Below, piece after piece: positions 23,428-25,612 of a DNA stretch of 25,612 nt. The translations under genes and the position numbers were made by a program. The notes under the pieces were generated by a model that saw only the letters and a list, made by a program, of their open reading frames with translations, did not search any database and was not told the DNA's origin. The stretch spans positions 1 to 25,612 of the forward strand of contig CAZWVH010000039.1 in the NCBI GenBank assembly GCA_964636945.1, read 5' to 3'. This stretch comes from CAZADA01 sp964636945. Its GTDB lineage: Bacteria; Pseudomonadota; Alphaproteobacteria; Caulobacterales; Maricaulaceae. The first letter of the stretch is position 1, and each line of letters opens with the position of its first letter.

Positions 23428-24084
23428 TCACTCCTCACCGGCGTTTTTGTGCGCCGTGGGGGTGGATATCGCTTCGCGCACAAGCCGAAGCGCCTCTGAG
23501 GCGGCCTCATCTATGCTCATGTGCGTTGTGTCAAGTAGGAATGCGTCCTCGGCGGGACGCATGGGCGAAACAGCCCGTGTTTTGTCGCGTCGGTCGCGTT
23601 CGGTGAGGTCCACAGCCATGCGCAGATCGGTGATATGGTGGCCCATGGCGCGCAATTGAGCAGCTCGCCGGCGCGCGCGCACCTCCACCGATGCTGTGAC
23701 AAACAACTTGGCGTCTGCCTCGGGCGACACCACCGTGCCGATGTCACGGCCATCCAGAACCGCGCCGCCAGCGCGTGACGCAAAATCGCGCTGACGCTGG
23801 AGCAATTGTTCGCGTACCGCGGGGTAGGCGGAAATTTGTGACGCAGCGGTACCGGCATCGGCTGTACGCAATTGCAAATCGTCTAGCTGGCCCACATCAA
23901 TGCAGGCGGCGATCTTTGCCATGGCGGCCTCGTCGTTTAAATCGACGCCGGCCTCTAGCGCAGCGCAAGCCACCGCGCGATAAAGCAGACCAGTATCCAA
24001 ATAAGCCAAGTCAAATTCCTTCGCCAGCCGGCGCGCAATGGTGCCCTTGCCGGAGGCGGCTGGTCCGTCAATCGCGATGATCAC
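23428..24084 (-). CDS. cmk: Cytidylate kinase
   Basis: Phosphorylates CMP and dCMP with ATP. The 218 aa protein begins with the P-loop GPAASGKGT (residues 7-15), then LAYLDTGLLYRAVA, the GRDIGTVVSPEADAKLFVTAS segment that binds the nucleotide, and RARRRAAQL and DRRDKTRAVSPMRPAEDA in the lid and C-terminal part. The start is GTG at 24084, overlapping the aroA stop as GTGA (24081-24084), which indicates translational coupling. aroA-cmk-rpsA is a widely conserved order. Confidence 0.96.
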   Translation of the reverse strand: MIIAIDGPAASGKGTIARRLAKEFDLAYLDTGLLYRAVACAALEAGVDLNDEAAMAKIAACIDVGQLDDLQLRTADAGTAASQISAYPAVREQLLQRQRDFASRAGGAVLDGRDIGTVVSPEADAKLFVTASVEVRARRRAAQLRAMGHHITDLRMAVDLTERDRRDKTRAVSPMRPAEDAFLLDTTHMSIDEAASEALRLVREAISTPTAHKNAGEE

Positions 24085-25466
24085 GCCGGGCTCCCCAGCT
24101 GAGTTTGCTCGCTGGCCTCAATGTGCGCTCCCAGCTGCGTCATGGAGTCGATAAAGCTGGGGAAGCTGGTGGCGATGGTGGACGCGTCATCAATGCCGAC
24201 AGGCTCCTTCGCGCCTAAACCAAGCACAAGTGCGCTCATGGCGATGCGGTGATCGTGGTGGGTGATCACGCGCCCGCCGCCCTGAGGCCCCGACGGTCCA
24301 CACCCTATGACCGCAAAGCCATCATCCCATTCGCGCGTGTCCACGCCGTTGGCGTTCAGCATGGCGCATGTGGTTGCGATGCGATCACTTTCCTTGTGCC
24401 GAAGATCGTCAAAGCCAATGAACTGCGTTGTCCCTTCGGCAAAGGCGGCCACAACGGCAAGGATCGGCGTTTCATCAATGGCGTTGGGCATATCGGACGC
24501 CTTGATCTCACGCGCTTTGAGCCCGGACGATGAGCGAAACCGATAATCCGCCACTGGCTCGCCGGCGCCGCCGCCAATCACGGCCGGCGTGGGCGCAAAT
24601 GCGCCGTCCTCAGACCAGGCCGTCATAAACCGCAAGGCTTCGTTGCGCAGCGGATTGGCCGACACATCGCTCAGCGTGATTTCGCTGTCATTGGTAATCA
24701 TGGCGGCAGCGGCGAAGAACGCCGCCGATGACGGATCGCCGGGCACGCGGATCGGCTTGGCGGGGGCGGTGAGGGCCGTCTTGCCGGTGACCACATGACG
24801 CCAGCCATCGCCCATTGGGTTGGAGTCCACGTTGACGTCGAACACGTTCAACATGCGTTCCGTGTGATCGCGCGACAAAAACGGTTCGGCAACGATTGTT
24901 TCGCCTTGCGCATTCAGTCCCGCCAGCAGAAGCGCAGACTTCACCTGCGCCGATCCCCCAGCGTCCCAGGTGATGGCGGTCAATGCGTCAGCGCCAATCA
25001 GCGTTGCGGGCAGGCCATCATGGGTGAGTTCGGCGCGCGCTCCCATCTGCATCAACGGATCAAGCACCCGGCGCATGGGCCTTCGCGAGAGACTGTCATC
25101 GCCCACAAACCGCGCCGTGATCGGATAACCCGCCGCAGCGCCCATCAATAAGCGACATCCCGTTCCTGAATTGCCCAAATTCAGATCGCCGCCCGGCTCG
25201 CGCCATTCTCCCGCGCCTTCCACCCGCCATGACGCGCCGCCCTCATGAAACAGTTTTGCGCCCAGCATTTGGACCGCTCGCGCCGTGGCGCGCACATCAT
25301 CGGCGTCTAATAAGCCCTCAATGCGCGTAACGCCCATTGCCATGCTTGCGAGAATTAACGAACGATGAGAGATCGACTTATCACCAGGCGGCGCCACTTG
25401 CCCGCGCAGTGACGCGCTCTTGTGGGCCTTAGCGGATAGGGGGGGAAAATCAGTGTCAGATTGCAC
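24081..25466 (-). CDS. aroA: 3-phosphoshikimate 1-carboxyvinyltransferase (EPSP synthase)
   Basis: Joins shikimate-3-phosphate and phosphoenolpyruvate in the pathway to aromatic amino acids. Signatures are PPGDKSISHRSLI, LGNSGTGCRLLMG, LSRRPMRRVLDPL, SAQVKSALLLAGLN, RDHTERML, PGDPSSAAFFAAAA, LRHKESDRI and DHRIAMSALVLG. The layout resembles the class II type exemplified by the Agrobacterium CP4 enzyme, but has Gly in GNSGTGCRL where CP4 has Ala. The start is uncertain: the frame is open to 25601 and would give 506 aa with an extension unlike the family. A GTG at 25466 (encoding MQSDTDFPPL) gives 461 aa, closer to normal, though without a clear ribosome-binding site. Confidence 0.93.
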   Translation of the reverse strand: MQSDTDFPPLSAKAHKSASLRGQVAPPGDKSISHRSLILASMAMGVTRIEGLLDADDVRATARAVQMLGAKLFHEGGASWRVEGAGEWREPGGDLNLGNSGTGCRLLMGAAAGYPITARFVGDDSLSRRPMRRVLDPLMQMGARAELTHDGLPATLIGADALTAITWDAGGSAQVKSALLLAGLNAQGETIVAEPFLSRDHTERMLNVFDVNVDSNPMGDGWRHVVTGKTALTAPAKPIRVPGDPSSAAFFAAAAMITNDSEITLSDVSANPLRNEALRFMTAWSEDGAFAPTPAVIGGGAGEPVADYRFRSSSGLKAREIKASDMPNAIDETPILAVVAAFAEGTTQFIGFDDLRHKESDRIATTCAMLNANGVDTREWDDGFAVIGCGPSGPQGGGRVITHHDHRIAMSALVLGLGAKEPVGIDDASTIATSFPSFIDSMTQLGAHIEASEQTQLGSPA

Positions 25467-25612
25467 CGGTTTGCCATGGTGTTGAAGCGTCGGGCTTTCC
25501 GAGCGCGCGATGATGCGACGAACGACGAAATTGAGTGCAGCTGCGTTTACTCTATGAAAATTCGTGCATGGGCTTTTGACACCGAGGCGCGTTCGTGGCA
25601 AGCGACCGCGCC

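Noticed and set aside
1..25612. CRISPR arrays, tRNA or rRNA genes, insertion sequences, prophage or defence islands
   Set aside because: No regularly spaced repeats, cloverleaf sequences, transposase or phage proteins, or known defence-gene sets were seen on either strand, apart from vapBC.

Overview
The window looks like the chromosome of an alphaproteobacterium, most like the Caulobacterales/Maricaulales group. It is GC-rich, and the backbone order read along the minus strand (aroA, cmk, rpsA, ihfB, trpF, trpB, trpA, accD, folC) followed by plus-strand trxA and addA is an arrangement I associate with that group. I assign the lineage from gene order and protein style only.

Layout. 1-3468 (+): addA, lacking only its first codons. 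3535-3855 (+): trxA. 3866-6946 (-): folC, accD and trpA, tightly packed with overlapping ends. 7272-8094: a vapBC toxin-antitoxin pair on the plus strand, preceded by a match to the alphaproteobacterial SOS box and by nested inverted repeats. 8136-9632 (-): a DEAD-box RNA helicase with an unusual motif II (DEGD). 10011-11270 (-): trpB. 11271-20571: an accessory block with two paralogous lipoproteins of unknown function flanking an acyltransferase, another small lipoprotein, a yqaE/Pmp3 gene broken by one extra C, a membrane protein plus XRE regulator pair with a repeat-rich promoter, an AT-rich gene-free island, a porin-like outer-membrane protein with an odd C-terminus, and a PDZ/S41 secreted peptidase coupled to a small lipoprotein. 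20572-25466 (-): trpF, ihfB, rpsA, cmk and aroA.

How the genes work together. trpF, trpB and trpA encode the last steps of tryptophan synthesis and aroA a step of the shikimate pathway. accD and folC serve fatty-acid and folate metabolism. cmk, rpsA and ihfB are housekeeping functions for nucleotides, translation and nucleoid structure. The trp genes keep one direction but are separated by about 3.1 kb (trpA to trpB) and 9.3 kb (trpB to trpF) of other DNA, so a compact trpFBA-accD-folC cluster seems to have been opened by insertions. The accessory genes are mostly envelope proteins with lipoprotein or Sec signals.

I found no convincing new multi-gene defence system, CRISPR array, tRNA, rRNA, insertion sequence or phage module. 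The items most worth following are the possible SOS-controlled vapBC, the frameshifted yqaE, the paired orphan lipoproteins, the phased repeats in front of the membrane-protein/XRE operon, and two palindromic structures (11439-11546 and 16670-16702).
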